Part shown: in pieces, positions 33,563 through 42,801 of the stretch | Position numbering within the stretch: the first letter of the stretch is position 1 | How the letters are laid out: each line of letters begins with the position of its first letter | Origin: Nitrobacter vulgaris | Lineage (GTDB): Bacteria; Pseudomonadota; Alphaproteobacteria; Rhizobiales; Xanthobacteraceae | Assembly (NCBI RefSeq): GCF_002028545.1 | Contig: NZ_MWPQ01000040.1 | Coordinates: 1-64,000 of the forward strand | Reading direction: 5' to 3' | Length of the DNA: 64,000 bases | Notes under the pieces: model-generated | The model's database searches: none | What the model saw: only the letters and a program-made list of their open reading frames with translations | What the model was told of the DNA's origin: nothing | Translations under genes and position numbers: made by a program

Positions 33563-34561
33563 CTAATCCGTCCCCGCATCCTTCAGCCCGAGCATCAGCC
33601 GCATGTTTTGAACCGCCGCGCCGGATGCGCCCTTGCCGAGATTGTCGAGCCGCGCGACCAGGACGGCCTGCCGGTGCTTGTCGCTGGCGAAGACATGAAG
33701 CTCGAGCCTGTTGCTGCCGTTCAGCGACTCCGGCTCGATCCGCCCGCTTTTCGCAGCAGCGCTGTCCAGTGGTATCACCGAAACATAGGTGCTGCCTGCG
33801 TAACGCTTCGCCAGCGCCGCATGGAGTGTCGCGCCATCGGGTTGTCCCGGCAACGTATCGAGATGCAGCGGGATCGACACCAGCATACCCTGCCGATAAT
33901 CGCCGACCGATGGTGCGAAAATCGGCCGTCGCGTCAGGTTCGCGTATTTCTGTGTTTCCGGCAGGTGCTTGTGCTCGAAGCCGAGCCCGTAAAGCTCGAA
34001 TGCCGGCGCGGTCCCCCTCTCGAAACTCTCGATCATCGATTTGCCTCCGCCGGAATATCCGCTCACCGCATTGATGGTGACGGGATAGTCCTGCGGGATC
34101 AGGCCGGCATCAGTCAGCGGCCGTAGCAACGCTATCGATCCGGTCGGATAGCAGCCGGGGTTCGCAACCTTGCGCGCCGCCTTGATCCTGTCCGCCTGAT
34201 CCGGCGTCAGTTCCGGAAAGCCGTAGGTCCAGTCCGGCGCGACGCGGAAGGCGGTCGAGGCGTCCAGGACTTTCGGCGCGTCAGCACCCATGTCGTCGAT
34301 CAATGCGACAGTTTCCTTCGCCGCGTCGTCGGGCAAACAGAGGATGACCAGATCAACTTCCGCCATGAGCGCGCGCTTGGCGGCCGGATCCTTCCGCTTG
34401 TCCTCAGGGAGGCTTTTGGCATTGACGTCGCCTTGCCGATCAAGCCGTTGACGGATTTCGAGGCCAGTCGTTCCCGAGGCGCCATCGACGAACACTGTCG
34501 GTCTGCTCGCCTTATCGCCGCTTGAAGCGGTGCTTTTCATCCTGGTGTCTGCGCCGGTCAT
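33563..34561 (-). CDS. argC: N-acetyl-gamma-glutamyl-phosphate reductase (short type)
   Basis: Third step of arginine synthesis, NADPH-dependent. Rossmann motif VFVDGASGTTGLEI near residue 23, catalytic Cys137 in VANPGCYPTGS, and AVSGYSGGGK. Length 332 belongs to the shorter ArgC subfamily (type 2). The start is at 34561 or the ATG at 34540. Stand-alone, as is usual for argC in alphaproteobacteria. Confidence 0.94.
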   Translation of the reverse strand: MTGADTRMKSTASSGDKASRPTVFVDGASGTTGLEIRQRLDRQGDVNAKSLPEDKRKDPAAKRALMAEVDLVILCLPDDAAKETVALIDDMGADAPKVLDASTAFRVAPDWTYGFPELTPDQADRIKAARKVANPGCYPTGSIALLRPLTDAGLIPQDYPVTINAVSGYSGGGKSMIESFERGTAPAFELYGLGFEHKHLPETQKYANLTRRPIFAPSVGDYRQGMLVSIPLHLDTLPGQPDGATLHAALAKRYAGSTYVSVIPLDSAAAKSGRIEPESLNGSNRLELHVFASDKHRQAVLVARLDNLGKGASGAAVQNMRLMLGLKDAGTD

Positions 34562-34670
34562 GACATTATCCTAGCATCCGCGAGCGCGCTCGCGTCTGCG
34601 GCTTGTAACTCAGTTGTGGTGGTTGCGCGACAGCCGGTTCTCCGTTCGTCAGAGCGGAGGCTGCTGAGAC

Positions 34671-35201
34671 TCAGATCGCGCTCCAGACCCATTCGACGGT
34701 CCGTGAAATCAGGTCGCCGAACAGCAGCAGCACCGCCGACCAGATCAGCGCTGATGTCCAGTTAGCGAACTGAAATCGCAAGGACGGCATTTCGAAAATG
34801 CCTGCGGCGAGTGGCACGGTGGCGCGCAGCGGTCCAAAGAACCGCCCGATATAAATCGATGGGACACCCCATTTCTCAACCAAGGCCACGCCTCGGGGCA
34901 GAAGGCCCGGATGCCGCGACAGCGGCCAGATCGAAGCGACCCGTTCCTTGAAGGTGAAGCCGATCCAATAGGACAGCCAGTCGCCGAGCGCCGCGCCGAC
35001 CGCCCCAGCTACCCACACCGGCCAGAAATTGATCTGACCAGGCCCCATCATCGCGCCGATGGCCACCAACACGCCCCACGCCGGGACCAGCAGCGAGATG
35101 AAGGCGAGCGATTCGCCGAAAGCAAGCACCAGAACGACAGCGGCAGCCCAAACCTGATGATCGCGCACGAAGTCGACCAGGCTACGTGCGACGTCTTCCA
35201 T
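34671..35201 (-). CDS. DedA family membrane protein (176 aa)
   Basis: DedA proteins are now seen as lipid scramblases or flippases for envelope lipids. Visible marks: LAFGESLAFISLLVPAWGVL (the usual E-x-slpFiPg region), GAVGAALGDWLSYWIG, and IGRFFGPLRATVPLAAGI with the conserved R-x3-P pattern. About five hydrophobic spans. The start at 35201 is preferred over 35276, because the extension is basic and unlike the family. Confidence 0.9.
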   Translation of the reverse strand: MEDVARSLVDFVRDHQVWAAAVVLVLAFGESLAFISLLVPAWGVLVAIGAMMGPGQINFWPVWVAGAVGAALGDWLSYWIGFTFKERVASIWPLSRHPGLLPRGVALVEKWGVPSIYIGRFFGPLRATVPLAAGIFEMPSLRFQFANWTSALIWSAVLLLFGDLISRTVEWVWSAI

Positions 35202-35386
35202 TCCACAGCGCCTCTCGCCAAATCTCAATGCGGCCAGGAAACCTCTTCCCCGCCAAACCCGCCACAGGTAAGCCACCCCCGTCCGGCGACTTCAAGTCAC
35301 AAAGACGCGGACGGCACGAAACCACCATGGCATAGTCGGCGTAGCCGATTCCTTCATACGTAGCCGTACGCAGTATCTGAATAATT

Positions 35387-37444
35387 ATGGCCAAATCACT
35401 GAAATCGAACGTTAATAAGAAGAAGCCTGACGATCTTTTCGCGGCTTCGGACGTCAAGGGCCGCTTCCCCGCCCGAGCTTCAACACCCGTATCGGGAGCT
35501 GAGGCCGGCTACACCGCCGCTGACATCGAGGTGCTCGAGGGGCTTGAGCCGGTCCGCCGCCGTCCCGGAATGTACATCGGCGGGACTGACGAGAAGGCGC
35601 TGCACCACCTGTTCGCGGAGGTGATCGACAACGCCATGGATGAGGCGTTGGCCGGCCACGCGACCTTTATCGTCGTCGAACTGACCGCCGACGGATTCCT
35701 TACCGTCACCGACAACGGGCGCGGCATCCCGATCGACCCACACCCCAAGTTCCCAAAGAAGTCTGCACTCGAAGTCATCATGTGCACGCTGCATTCGGGC
35801 GGCAAGTTCGACTCCAAGGTTTACGAGACCTCCGGCGGCCTGCACGGTGTCGGCGTCTCCGTGGTCAACGCCCTCTCCTCGCTCCTTGAGGTGGAAGTGG
35901 CGCGCAGCCAAAATCTGTACAAGATGACCTTCGAGCGCGGTCACCCTCGGGGCAAGCTCGAAGACCTTGGCAGGATAGCCAACCGCCGCGGCACCACCAT
36001 CCGCTTCAAGCCGGACACCGAAATTTTTGGTGCAAAGGCCGCGTTCAAGCCGCAGCGCCTGTTCAAAATGACGCGCTCGAAGGCGTACCTGTTCGGCGGT
36101 GTTGAAATCCGCTGGCGTTGCGCGCCGGAGCTGCTCAAGGGCCTCGATGACGTCCCGGCGGAAGCGACCTTTCACTTCCCCGGCGGCCTGAAAGACTATC
36201 TCGCCGCCGCGATCCACAAGGACACCCTGGTTCATCCCGACATCTTCTCGGGCAAGTCCGGCCGCAACGGCGCACACGGCGCTTGCGAATGGGCGGTGGC
36301 GTGGACCGCGGACGCCGACGGCTTCCTGTCCTCCTACTGCAACACGGTGCCGACACCTGACGGCGGTACCCACGAGTCCGGTTTACGCAGCGCGCTGCTG
36401 CGTGGACTGAGGGATCATGCCGAACGTGTCGGCCTCGGCAAGCGCGCCGCGCCAATCACCTCTGAAGATGTGATGGTCGGGGCGGCCGTGATGCTGAGCG
36501 TGTTCGTGCGTGAACCGGAGTTTCAGGGCCAGACCAAGGACCGCCTTGCCACCGCCGAAGCCTCGCGGATCGTCGAGCAGGCGATCAAGGATCCGTTCGA
36601 TCATTGGTTGTCCGGCAATCCGGTGCAGGCCAACAAGCTGCTCGATTTTGTGATCGAGCGCGCGGACGAACGGCTGCGCCGTCGTGCCGAGAAGGAAACC
36701 TCGCGCAAGAGCGCAGTGAAAAAGCTGCGCCTGCCCGGCAAGCTTGCCGACTGCACCAACACCGCGACCGAAGGTTCGGAACTGTTCATCGTCGAAGGCG
36801 ACTCGGCCGGCGGTAGCGCTAAGCAGGCGCGCGATCGCAAGACGCAGGCCGTGCTTCCTCTACGCGGCAAAATCCTCAACGTGGCATCGGCGACCAAAGA
36901 CAAGGTCGTCGCTAACGCTCAATTGGCTGACTTAATCCAGGCGCTGGGCTGTGGCACTGGGACCAATTATCGCGAGGAGGACTTGCGCTATTCGCGGGTC
37001 ATCATCATGACGGACGCCGACGTCGATGGAGCCCACATCGCTTCGCTGCTGATCACGTTCTTCTACAGGCAGATGCCGCATCTGATCGACGAGGGTCACC
37101 TTTACCTCGCGGTGCCGCCACTCTATCGCCTGACTCACGGTAGCAAGACGATCTACGCCCGCGACGACGCCCACAAGGATGCGCTGCTCAAGAGCGAGTT
37201 CAACGCCAACGCCAAGGTCGATGTCGGCCGCTTCAAAGGGCTCGGCGAGATGATGCCGGCGCAGCTCAAGGAAACCACCATGGACCCGGCAAAGCGCGCA
37301 ATGTTGCGCGTGATGCTGCTGGCGGACGATCGCGAGGATACGGCGGATTCGGTCGAGCGTTTGATGGGCACCAAGGCGGAGGCGCGCTTCGCCTTCATCT
37401 CCGACAAGGCGGAATTCGCCAGCGAGGATATGCTGGACGTTTAA
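35387..37444 (+). CDS. parE: DNA topoisomerase IV subunit B
   Basis: ATPase subunit that with ParC unlinks daughter chromosomes. GHKL ATPase motifs: EVIDNAMDEALAGHA, VTDNGRGIP, GGLHGVGVSVVNALS. The TOPRIM part has VEGDSAGGSAKQARDRKTQA, with the QAVLPLRGKILNV segment. Length 685 and the absence of a GyrB insertion fit ParE. The start ATG at 35387 is AT-rich upstream with no strong ribosome site. A large shadow frame lies antisense at 35480-36373. Confidence 0.96.
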   Translation: MAKSLKSNVNKKKPDDLFAASDVKGRFPARASTPVSGAEAGYTAADIEVLEGLEPVRRRPGMYIGGTDEKALHHLFAEVIDNAMDEALAGHATFIVVELTADGFLTVTDNGRGIPIDPHPKFPKKSALEVIMCTLHSGGKFDSKVYETSGGLHGVGVSVVNALSSLLEVEVARSQNLYKMTFERGHPRGKLEDLGRIANRRGTTIRFKPDTEIFGAKAAFKPQRLFKMTRSKAYLFGGVEIRWRCAPELLKGLDDVPAEATFHFPGGLKDYLAAAIHKDTLVHPDIFSGKSGRNGAHGACEWAVAWTADADGFLSSYCNTVPTPDGGTHESGLRSALLRGLRDHAERVGLGKRAAPITSEDVMVGAAVMLSVFVREPEFQGQTKDRLATAEASRIVEQAIKDPFDHWLSGNPVQANKLLDFVIERADERLRRRAEKETSRKSAVKKLRLPGKLADCTNTATEGSELFIVEGDSAGGSAKQARDRKTQAVLPLRGKILNVASATKDKVVANAQLADLIQALGCGTGTNYREEDLRYSRVIIMTDADVDGAHIASLLITFFYRQMPHLIDEGHLYLAVPPLYRLTHGSKTIYARDDAHKDALLKSEFNANAKVDVGRFKGLGEMMPAQLKETTMDPAKRAMLRVMLLADDREDTADSVERLMGTKAEARFAFISDKAEFASEDMLDV

Positions 37445-37537
37445 GCATTATCACGGGGTACGCTAAGTAGTTGACTAGATTCCAGCGGCAAGTTGCGGTC
37501 ATATTCACGGACACCTCAACCGCATGGAGGCTACGCA

Positions 37538-37942
37538 ATGGGTTCAACCGTGATTTCCGCGATGCGTTATCGCGATCCGCACAAAATGATTGATTGGCTG
37601 TGCGATACCTTCGGATTTACTCGCAAAGCCGTCCATGACGACGGCAACGGCGGTGTCACCCATGCCGAACTCACTCTAGGCGACGGCATGATCATGCTGG
37701 GATCGGCGCGCGACGACGATTTCGCCAAGGTTCAGAAGCCGGCCACGACCAATCACCTGGTGACTCAGAGTGCTTACATCGTGGTGCCGGATGCCGACTC
37801 CGTTTATGCTAGGGCCAAGGCCAACGGCGCCATCATCGTTCTCGAGATTTCCGACAAGGACTATGGAGGGCGCGACTTCACCTGCCGCGATCCTGAGGGC
37901 CAAGTCTGGAGCATTGGCACTTATAATCCGTGGGTTAATTGA
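37538..37942 (+). CDS. VOC-fold protein (glyoxalase/bleomycin-resistance/PhnB-like, 134 aa)
   Basis: A vicinal-oxygen-chelate fold with AMRYRDPHKMIDWLCDTFGF, then HAELTLGDGMIMLGSA, and FTCRDPEGQVWSIGTYNPW at the end. These proteins bind metal and catalyse varied reactions or bind toxic compounds; no specific substrate can be assigned. The start at 37538 follows GGAGG; the frame is open to 37493. It follows parE by 93 bases. Confidence 0.85.
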   Translation: MGSTVISAMRYRDPHKMIDWLCDTFGFTRKAVHDDGNGGVTHAELTLGDGMIMLGSARDDDFAKVQKPATTNHLVTQSAYIVVPDADSVYARAKANGAIIVLEISDKDYGGRDFTCRDPEGQVWSIGTYNPWVN

Positions 37943-38033
37943 CGGCCGGAGACCGAGGTTCGATCCTCTTGTGAGGTCGAAAGCCATGTGCAGCGCCGCT
38001 ATGACAGTCGGCGGAGTCCTTCGAGTCGAGAAA

Positions 38034-39527
38034 TCAGCGACGGAAACTTTTGATCTCCGATACGCTACCGTCGCGATAGGTCAATTCAACCGATATGGTT
38101 TTCGTTGCAGGCGGCAGCTTCAAATATGGCGTGGCGTCATGCGGAATTGCGACGGGATCAAGCGGATCGCAGGGCGGCATCTTGAGCGCGCGATCCGGCA
38201 CCGACGAGTCGATTCCGATCCTCACCTCGCGGATCGCGCAGCGATATGACATCAGGTGGGTATAATAGACGAGTAGCCCATTAAACTGACGAAACGACAA
38301 CCAGCTCGTGGCAGTCATGTCGAGGATTTTCCGCTGATCGCGGACCAGTGCGGCATCCGGATCGAACCGGATCGGAAAGGGGCCCTGCACTTCGCCGTTG
38401 GCATCGACATAGCGCATCTGGATTGTCGCGGCCGGCGCGTCGGCGGCAAGCTCGATCGCGGGATTTGGCATGCGCTTTCGGGTTCGTGGATCGAGCGTAT
38501 CGAGAAAGCCGGTTTCCTTGAACTCGCCGCTGTCACCCATGCGCCAGGAAATCCCGAGCGCGGGATCGGCGATCGAGAACACGACGGTCCACCCGCCGTT
38601 GTGGCGCGAGAAATTTGCAATCGGTGCGTTGACCGCTTCGTTGGTCGGCGGCTTGAGCGGTGCGACGGGTAGCGCCGCGACCTTCTGGGTAGGTTCGGCG
38701 TGCGCCGTCGGCGGCTCTGCTTTGGCAGGACCGTTCAGAAAGACATCGTCGACCATCTGATCGAAATAGACCGGCACTTGCTTGTGCCGCACCGTCTCGG
38801 CCATTTCGCTGACGGTGCGGCGGGTGCGCTGCGCCACCTGCACCATGGTCTCTCCGGGCTGCACCAATTCCTTCGCGAAGATGCGGGTGAATACCGAGTT
38901 CGGATTGCTGTCGCTGTCCGACAGGCGATCGAGCGCCGTCTGGCGGGGGCCGGCCGAAAACACCGAGAACACGCCTTCCGGCAGTTCGGTCATCGGTGCG
39001 AGTCCTGCGCCGCCGGCAACCGCGCGCGTGCCCTTGCGCTCGAACGGATTGTTGCGGCAGGCATCGAACACCAAAACCGACGTGCGGGCCTTCCTGTTCT
39101 GCAACCTCTCAACGATGCGGTCGGCGAGGATCGAAGCGTCACGGACTAGTTCCTCCTGCCCTTCGGTGGCGGCCGGAACATCGGTCGGTAACAGATAATT
39201 CTGGCCGGCGATTTCGAAGCCGTGACCGGCGTAGAAGAAGAACGCGGTGTCGCCGGCCTCGATCTGCTGATCAAACGCCAGCAGCGTCTGGCTGAATGCC
39301 TGACGGGTCTGGTTTTCCGCCACCATCACGCTGAAGCCGAGTTGCCTCAACGCGTCACCCATGGTTCGGGCATCGTTGACGGCCTTCTGAAGTTTCGAAA
39401 CGTTCCTGTAGTCGTTGTTGCCGATCACGAGTGCGATACGCTTTGCGGCCAGCGCAGGACTTGCGAGCATCAGGAACGCGGATGCAATGCCCAACAGCGC
39501 CGCGCGTTCGACCGAAATGCCCCTCAT
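38034..39527 (-). CDS. Exported caspase-fold (peptidase C14) protein, orthocaspase-like
   Basis: A signal peptide (cleavage after ALA, residue 28) is followed by a complete p20-like caspase domain: KRIALVIGNNDYRNVSKLQK, catalytic His102 in FFFYAGHGFEIAGQNY, and Cys157 in VLVFDACRNNPF. The rest (about 290-497) is an unassigned C-terminal region with Ala/Pro linker and beta-rich stretches. Such proteins cleave after basic residues in related cases and occur widely in rhizobia; the biological role is not known. Location outside the cytoplasm is inferred from the signal peptide. Confidence 0.9.
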   Translation of the reverse strand: MRGISVERAALLGIASAFLMLASPALAAKRIALVIGNNDYRNVSKLQKAVNDARTMGDALRQLGFSVMVAENQTRQAFSQTLLAFDQQIEAGDTAFFFYAGHGFEIAGQNYLLPTDVPAATEGQEELVRDASILADRIVERLQNRKARTSVLVFDACRNNPFERKGTRAVAGGAGLAPMTELPEGVFSVFSAGPRQTALDRLSDSDSNPNSVFTRIFAKELVQPGETMVQVAQRTRRTVSEMAETVRHKQVPVYFDQMVDDVFLNGPAKAEPPTAHAEPTQKVAALPVAPLKPPTNEAVNAPIANFSRHNGGWTVVFSIADPALGISWRMGDSGEFKETGFLDTLDPRTRKRMPNPAIELAADAPAATIQMRYVDANGEVQGPFPIRFDPDAALVRDQRKILDMTATSWLSFRQFNGLLVYYTHLMSYRCAIREVRIGIDSSVPDRALKMPPCDPLDPVAIPHDATPYLKLPPATKTISVELTYRDGSVSEIKSFRR

Positions 39528-39982
39528 TCCAACTTTTCCATATCCTGTGTTTCAGCGATCACCGCGCGCAAATTGGATTATGCCATAGTCGGCCAAATAT
39601 CGACCGCGGTTCATCCCGGCTGCCGGCTGCTTTGCCGACCGGAGAAGCCCCGCCCGCTGAGAATCCCTGTCCGAATCAGACAAAAACATTAGGGTTTTTC
39701 GGCATTTCGCCATTTCCGCATTGACTTTGGCTGGTTCGTCCCTATGTTCCGGCCAACGCGGCCCGGGATCCGAACACGATTTCCCGGTGAGCCGCCCGTC
39801 AGCGTAAGTCAGAGCCCCCTTCGCTTTTAAGAGCACGCCGTTAAGGGGTTGAGCGCGACAGCCTTTTACCTTCGATTCCGAACGGCGGTTTCGGCGAGCG
39901 TCCTGAATACGAAGTTCGCCCTGCATGGACGCGGGTGACGAGCGAGCTTCGTATTCGAGAGGACGCTCGAATACGAAGTATG
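39528..39982. promoter_or_regulatory. Leader region with three mutually complementary segments
   Basis: No gene is supported. gaatacgaag occurs at 39905-39914 and, as ctcgaatacgaag, at 39966-39978, while the complementary cttcgtattcgag lies between them at 39947-39959. The middle arm can pair with either neighbour, a layout known from attenuators. A 168-codon antisense frame here is rejected. Confidence 0.5.
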
Positions 39983-40058
39983 CTAGTGCGGTTTGGTTCA
40001 GAGGTTCTCTTGATGAATCTGCCGCACTTCTGAAGAGAACTTCTGAACACCGCACTAG
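39983..40058 (+). repeat. 76-base palindrome just before the helicase start codon
   Basis: ctagtgcggt (39983-39992) pairs with accgcactag (40049-40058), and further inward gttcagaggttctctt pairs with aagagaacttctgaac with one mismatch. The ribosome site AGAGG (40057-40061) touches the 3' arm. It may be a small mobile palindromic element, a regulatory RNA structure, or both. Confidence 0.8.
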
Positions 40059-40065
40059 AGGCTCA

Positions 40066-41517
40066 ATGTCTTTTTCTCATCTCGGTTTGTCCGACAAGGT
40101 GCTCGCCGCTGTTGCGGCCGCAGGTTATACCTCCCCTACCCCCATTCAGGATCAGGCTATACCCCACGTGCTGGCGCGTCGCGATGTCCTTGGCATCGCT
40201 CAGACCGGCACCGGCAAGACCGCCGCCTTCGTCCTGCCCATGCTTACATTGCTGGAGAAGGGTCGTGCCCGGGCGCGAATGCCCCGCACGCTGATCCTCG
40301 AGCCGACACGCGAACTCGCCGCTCAGGTGAAGGAGCAGTTCGACAAGTATGGCGCCGGCCAGAAGCTCAACGTGGCGCTCCTGATCGGCGGCGTTTCCTT
40401 CGGCGATCAGGATTTGAAGCTGACTCGCGGCGTCGATGTGCTGATCGCAACTCCGGGCCGCCTGCTCGATCACACCGAACGCGGCGGCCTGCTGCTCACG
40501 GGCGTCGAACTATTGGTGATCGATGAAGCCGACCGGATGCTGGATATGGGTTTCATTCCCGACATCGAACGCATCTGCAAGCTGGTGCCGTTCACGCGGC
40601 AGACCCTCTTCTTCACTGCGACGATGCCGAACGAGATCCGTCGCGTCACGGATGCCTTTCTGCATAATCCCGAAAAGATCGAAGTCTCCAGGCCCGCAAC
40701 CACGGCGGCGACCGTGACGCAATCGCAGGTCAGTTGCAGCCGCGAACCGCACGAGAAGCGTGAGCTGCTGCGCCACCTGTTGCGCGAAGCCAAGGAGCTC
40801 AAGAACGCAATCATCTTTTGCAACCGCAAGCGCGACGTCGCCATTGTTTATAAATCGCTGCAGAAACATGGCTTCAGCGTCGGCGCCCTTCACGGCGATA
40901 TGGATCAGTCGGCGCGGACCGCTTCGCTCGATCAATTCCGCAAGGGGGAACTGCCGCTGCTTGTCGCCTCTGACGTAGCTGCCCGCGGTCTCGACATTCC
41001 CGAAGTCAGCCACGTCCTCAACTTCGATGTCCCCCACCATCCCGACGATTACGTCCATCGTATCGGCCGCACCGGCCGCGCTGGTCGCGCCGGCACCGCA
41101 ATCACGATCGTCTGTCCCGCGGATTTCAAATCACTCGCAGCCATCGAGAAGCTGACCGGTCAGGCTATACCCAAGGCAGACCTTCCCGGCTATGATGCCG
41201 GCGCGAACGAAGCAGTCGCGGAAGCCGGTGCCAGCGAAGCGGCTACAGGAAAGCCTTCTCGATCCCGCCAGGCACACGACAAGGGCGGCGAGAGTCATGC
41301 ACGCGGCGGAAAGCGCGAAGCCCGCAAACCGCGCCGTTCCAGTGGGGATCGCCAGAGGCACGAGGCCCCTGCCGCGACGGCCGCAGCATCCATAGCCGCG
41401 CCGTCGCCGCCTTCAATCGGACGCGCACCCGCACCACGCCGGGAAGCGATCTCCGAGCCGGGAGACCACTCACACCTGCCGGCGTTTTTGCTCCGCCCGA
41501 TCCGCGCCCGCGGCTGA
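40066..41517 (+). CDS. rhlE: DEAD-box ATP-dependent RNA helicase, RhlE type
   Basis: Unwinds RNA in ribosome assembly or mRNA turnover. All helicase motifs are present: Q motif (YTSPTPIQDQAI), AQTGTGKTAAF (Walker A), PTRELA, VIDEADRMLDMGF (DEAD), FFTATM (SAT variant TAT), ARGLDIPEV and HRIGRTGRAG. After about residue 375 a basic, low-complexity tail follows (RQAHDKGGESHARGGKREAR). The start at 40066 matches RhlE (MSFSHLGLS); the open frame reaches 39925 through the palindrome. Confidence 0.94.
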   Translation: MSFSHLGLSDKVLAAVAAAGYTSPTPIQDQAIPHVLARRDVLGIAQTGTGKTAAFVLPMLTLLEKGRARARMPRTLILEPTRELAAQVKEQFDKYGAGQKLNVALLIGGVSFGDQDLKLTRGVDVLIATPGRLLDHTERGGLLLTGVELLVIDEADRMLDMGFIPDIERICKLVPFTRQTLFFTATMPNEIRRVTDAFLHNPEKIEVSRPATTAATVTQSQVSCSREPHEKRELLRHLLREAKELKNAIIFCNRKRDVAIVYKSLQKHGFSVGALHGDMDQSARTASLDQFRKGELPLLVASDVAARGLDIPEVSHVLNFDVPHHPDDYVHRIGRTGRAGRAGTAITIVCPADFKSLAAIEKLTGQAIPKADLPGYDAGANEAVAEAGASEAATGKPSRSRQAHDKGGESHARGGKREARKPRRSSGDRQRHEAPAATAAASIAAPSPPSIGRAPAPRREAISEPGDHSHLPAFLLRPIRARG

Positions 41518-41673
41518 GCCTTTCGGCCGGCGCGGTTCTTCACTGGCCGGCTCGTTGAAAACACCGTTTACCGCGCGTAAACCCCCTGCTGCTATCTTTA
41601 ACCAATATTCTACGTTTATATTTTTTGTCGTTTTGAGACGACGATTGCACAAATCGTCGGCGGGGCCGCATCA

Positions 41674-42783
41674 GTGGTTGAGCTAGACGAACATGAACGC
41701 ACCATGGCGTTCGCCGAGGTGGCGCTCGGCCAGATCCGATCGTTGCGGCAGACCGCGGTCCCACGCAACTACGAAATCTGGTACGTCTACGCTGCCGGAT
41801 ATAATCGCTCCCTCAGCAGGATCATTAATGAGACGCTGGCGCGCAACGGCACGCTGAGCGATGCCGACCTCGAACAGATCTACGAAACCTATCTTTCTCC
41901 GATGAGGACTACCGCACGCATCGATAAGCTCGGTGCGCGGGTCATCAATGAGATCGACGACGTGATGGCCCTCATCGCCGACGTGCTCGGCATGACGGCC
42001 GGTTTCGATGATAGCCTGAAGAGCGCCGCCGAGAAACTCGGCGCTGCCGGTAGCCGCGAGCAGGTCAGGGCGGTCATCCAGGCGCTGATGAAGTCAACCC
42101 GCGAGATGCAGGAAACCAACAAGGCGCTGGAGAATCGGCTGGATCTCTCGAAGGTCGAGATCAGCAACCTTCAGCATAGTCTTGAGGCCATCAGAGCCGA
42201 GAGCATGACAGATCCTCTTACCGGTCTCGGCAACCGCAAGTATTTCGATCGAGCCGTGGCGGATGCCGTGGCGCGGGCGACTAGTGAAGACAAGCCGCTG
42301 TCACTCCTGATGCTCGACATCGACCACTTCAAGTTGTTCAACGACAACTATGGACACCTGACCGGTGACCAGGTCTTGCGGTTGGTCGCAATGTCATTGA
42401 AGCAGACCATCAAGGGCCAGGACATCACCGCGCGTTACGGCGGTGAAGAATTTGCGGTTGTGCTGCCAAGCACCGCGCTGAAACAGGCGTTGGCGGTCGC
42501 GGACCATATTCGCCGCGCCGTGATGGCCAAGGAATTGAAGAAAAAATCGACTGGTGAGATCCTGGGTCGCGTCACGGTCTCTATCGGTGTCTCGATGCTT
42601 CGCCGCGGCGACACCCCGGATTTACTGATTGAACGCGCCGATGCCTGTTTGTACGCTGCCAAGCGCAACGGCCGCAACCGTGCCGTTTGCGAGACTGATC
42701 CAGAATATTTCGCTGACGCCGAAATCGCATGGCCCGACGCCTCTTCGCCCGCCAAAAACGCCGACCGTGATTGTCCGTTGTAA
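41674..42783 (+). CDS. GGDEF-domain diguanylate cyclase (369 aa)
   Basis: Makes cyclic di-GMP from two GTP. The GGDEF domain (about 180-340) has SMTDPLTGLGNRKYFDRAV, LMLDIDHFKLFNDNYGH and the active loop RYGGEEF (256-260). The allosteric inhibitory site, normally RxxD five residues before GGEEF, reads KGQD, so product inhibition may be weak. The N-terminal 170 residues are helical, without a membrane segment, and end in a coiled coil (REMQETNKALENRLDLSKVE). The start is a GTG at 41674. Its activating signal is unknown. Confidence 0.93.
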   Translation: MVELDEHERTMAFAEVALGQIRSLRQTAVPRNYEIWYVYAAGYNRSLSRIINETLARNGTLSDADLEQIYETYLSPMRTTARIDKLGARVINEIDDVMALIADVLGMTAGFDDSLKSAAEKLGAAGSREQVRAVIQALMKSTREMQETNKALENRLDLSKVEISNLQHSLEAIRAESMTDPLTGLGNRKYFDRAVADAVARATSEDKPLSLLMLDIDHFKLFNDNYGHLTGDQVLRLVAMSLKQTIKGQDITARYGGEEFAVVLPSTALKQALAVADHIRRAVMAKELKKKSTGEILGRVTVSIGVSMLRRGDTPDLLIERADACLYAAKRNGRNRAVCETDPEYFADAEIAWPDASSPAKNADRDCPL

Positions 42784-42801
42784 TAGGCTTGAGTATCGCG
42801 A

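Noticed and set aside
35480-36373. 297-codon minus-strand open frame
   Set aside because: Antisense to parE; composition of a shadow frame.
39552-40055. 167-codon minus-strand open frame upstream of the helicase
   Set aside because: It runs through the palindromes, has no ribosome site and no recognisable product.
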